Shown in pieces: positions 32,370 through 33,144 of a stretch of DNA of 33,144 nucleotides. Position numbers and translations under genes: made by a program. The stretch's first letter is position 1. Each line of letters opens with the position of its first letter. A model generated the notes under the pieces. That model ran no database searches, was not told where the DNA came from, and was given only the letters and a program-made list of their open reading frames with translations. The DNA is from an uncultured Alphaproteobacteria bacterium (GTDB taxonomy: Bacteria > Pseudomonadota > Alphaproteobacteria > HIMB59 > GCA-002718135): contig CACMYX010000009.1 of NCBI GenBank assembly GCA_902618015.1, positions 1-33,144 on the forward strand, written 5' to 3'.

Positions 32370-33144
32370 AACTTAACCTTTTTCTAAAAATTACATATTG
32401 AGATATTGCTAAAATATTTAGCAGTATAAATAAAATTACTCCTTCAGCAGCAGCATACCCATATTTTACCCTACCCCAAAAATGATCAAAAATTTCTATT
32501 GTAACAACATCCATTGTATCTCCAGCAGAAGAAGTTTGCATAACAAAAATACTATTGAAAGCTTGAAAGGTATTTATAAAACCAGTCAACATTAGAAAAA
32601 ATATAATAGGCATTAATAGTGGTATGGTAATCTTAATAAATGTTTGCCATCTACTAGCTCCCTCTGCTTTCGCAGCCTCATATAAATCAGAGGGTATAAT
32701 TGATAAACCCGCGAGTAAAATTATTGCATAGTAGCCAGTATAAGACCATATTCCATATATGATTGATGACATTAGAGCTAAACTTGGTCCAGCTAGTAGA
32801 CCTTCTATTTTGATACCAAATAAAACTTCAGTAATAGGTCTTTTATCAAATAACCACATTTGAGGCTCAAAACCAAATATTCCTATTAGTTGATTTAAAA
32901 AAGAATTTTCAGCTTTACCAAATATTAAAAAAAATACTGCAGCACCCATTACTGCTGGAGTAATGTAAGGAAATAGTAAAATCATTTGAAAGAATTGTTT
33001 ACCAGCTAATTTTTGATACAAAGCAAATGCTATTATTAATCCTAATCCAACCTCAAAAATTATAGTGAAAAACGAATAATAAAAAGTATAAATAAGGGAG
33101 TAAAGATAGTCTTCATCACCTGTTAAAAGCATTTTTTCCCAGTT
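32362..33144 (-). CDS. carbohydrate ABC transporter permease (MalF/UgpA type), partial 5' end
   Basis: First permease of the pair, cut by the window end. The reading frame stays open upstream of the ATG at 33132 to the last base, with AAC-TGG-GAA-AAA encoding NWEK. That is typical just before the second membrane helix of MalF-type subunits. The true start is therefore outside the window. The 260 or so visible residues contain several membrane helices and the EAA loop DLYEAAKAEGASRWQTFIKITIPLLMP. Partner of the MalG-type subunit encoded directly downstream. Confidence 0.88.
   Translation of the reverse strand, partial: NWEKMLLTGDEDYLYSLIYTFYYSFFTIIFEVGLGLIIAFALYQKLAGKQFFQMILLFPYITPAVMGAAVFFLIFGKAENSFLNQLIGIFGFEPQMWLFDKRPITEVLFGIKIEGLLAGPSLALMSSIIYGIWSYTGYYAIILLAGLSIIPSDLYEAAKAEGASRWQTFIKITIPLLMPIIFFLMLTGFINTFQAFNSIFVMQTSSAGDTMDVVTIEIFDHFWGRVKYGYAAAEGVILFILLNILAISQYVIFRKRLSYD

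Overview
This is a dense, AT-rich stretch (roughly 30% GC by eye) of what looks like a streamlined free-living marine alphaproteobacterium of the SAR11/HIMB59/AEGEAN-169 kind. The indicators are gaps of 0-5 bases or small overlaps between most genes, the alphaproteobacterial order pcm-like / tolC / popZ-like / valS, an NDUFS4-type complex I subunit, an aapJQMP amino-acid transporter, and a GTTC-N7-GTTC SOS box. The lineage is inferred from gene content. I see no mobile element, CRISPR array, prophage gene or frameshifted gene, and no gene-free stretch over 300 bases.

Layout. 1-1886: partial dGTPase gene (minus), divergent from erpA-xthA. 1889-8522 (minus): one tight unit, pcm-like, tolC, a minimal popZ-like gene, valS and ilvD. 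8647-8842: tRNA-Cys and tRNA-Asn. 8849-10645: SOS-controlled umuDC. 10708-11409: a free-standing alanyl-tRNA editing protein. 11411-15601 (minus): aapJ, a terminator/attenuator, then aapQ, aapM and aapP. 15639-17575 (plus): a cystathionine beta-lyase-like gene and a TauE/SafE exporter. 17589-25015 (minus): an eight-gene coupled operon. 25022-25722: a 2OG-oxygenase-like gene and tRNA-Arg. 25770-30071 (minus): dual-specificity-type phosphatase, apt, thiolase, acyl-CoA dehydrogenase and NDUFS4. 30072-33144 (minus): a carbohydrate-type ABC transporter, cut by the window end.

The most interesting region is the operon at 17589-25015. It encodes, in transcription order, a GFA-family zinc protein, an IolC-type kinase, an IolB-type isomerase, a class II FBP/IolJ-type aldolase, MTA phosphorylase (MtnP), MTR-1-P isomerase (MtnA), a fused class II aldolase/short-chain dehydrogenase, and a small cupin. 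MtnP, MtnA and the class II aldolase are the steps of the DHAP shunt, which salvages 5'-methylthioadenosine or 5'-deoxyadenosine to DHAP plus an aldehyde. The fusion would also reduce that aldehyde in the same polypeptide. IolB, IolC and the second aldolase form a parallel isomerase-kinase-aldolase arm that also ends in DHAP. The iolG, iolE, iolD and iolA genes needed for normal myo-inositol catabolism are absent from the window. The operon therefore looks like a combined 5-deoxy-sugar disposal module. apt, in the next unit, could reuse the adenine released by MtnP.

Functions are read from recognisable motifs, lengths and gene order. No database search was possible, so substrate assignments, especially for the transporters, the fused aldolase, the cupin and the acyl-CoA dehydrogenase, are inferences.
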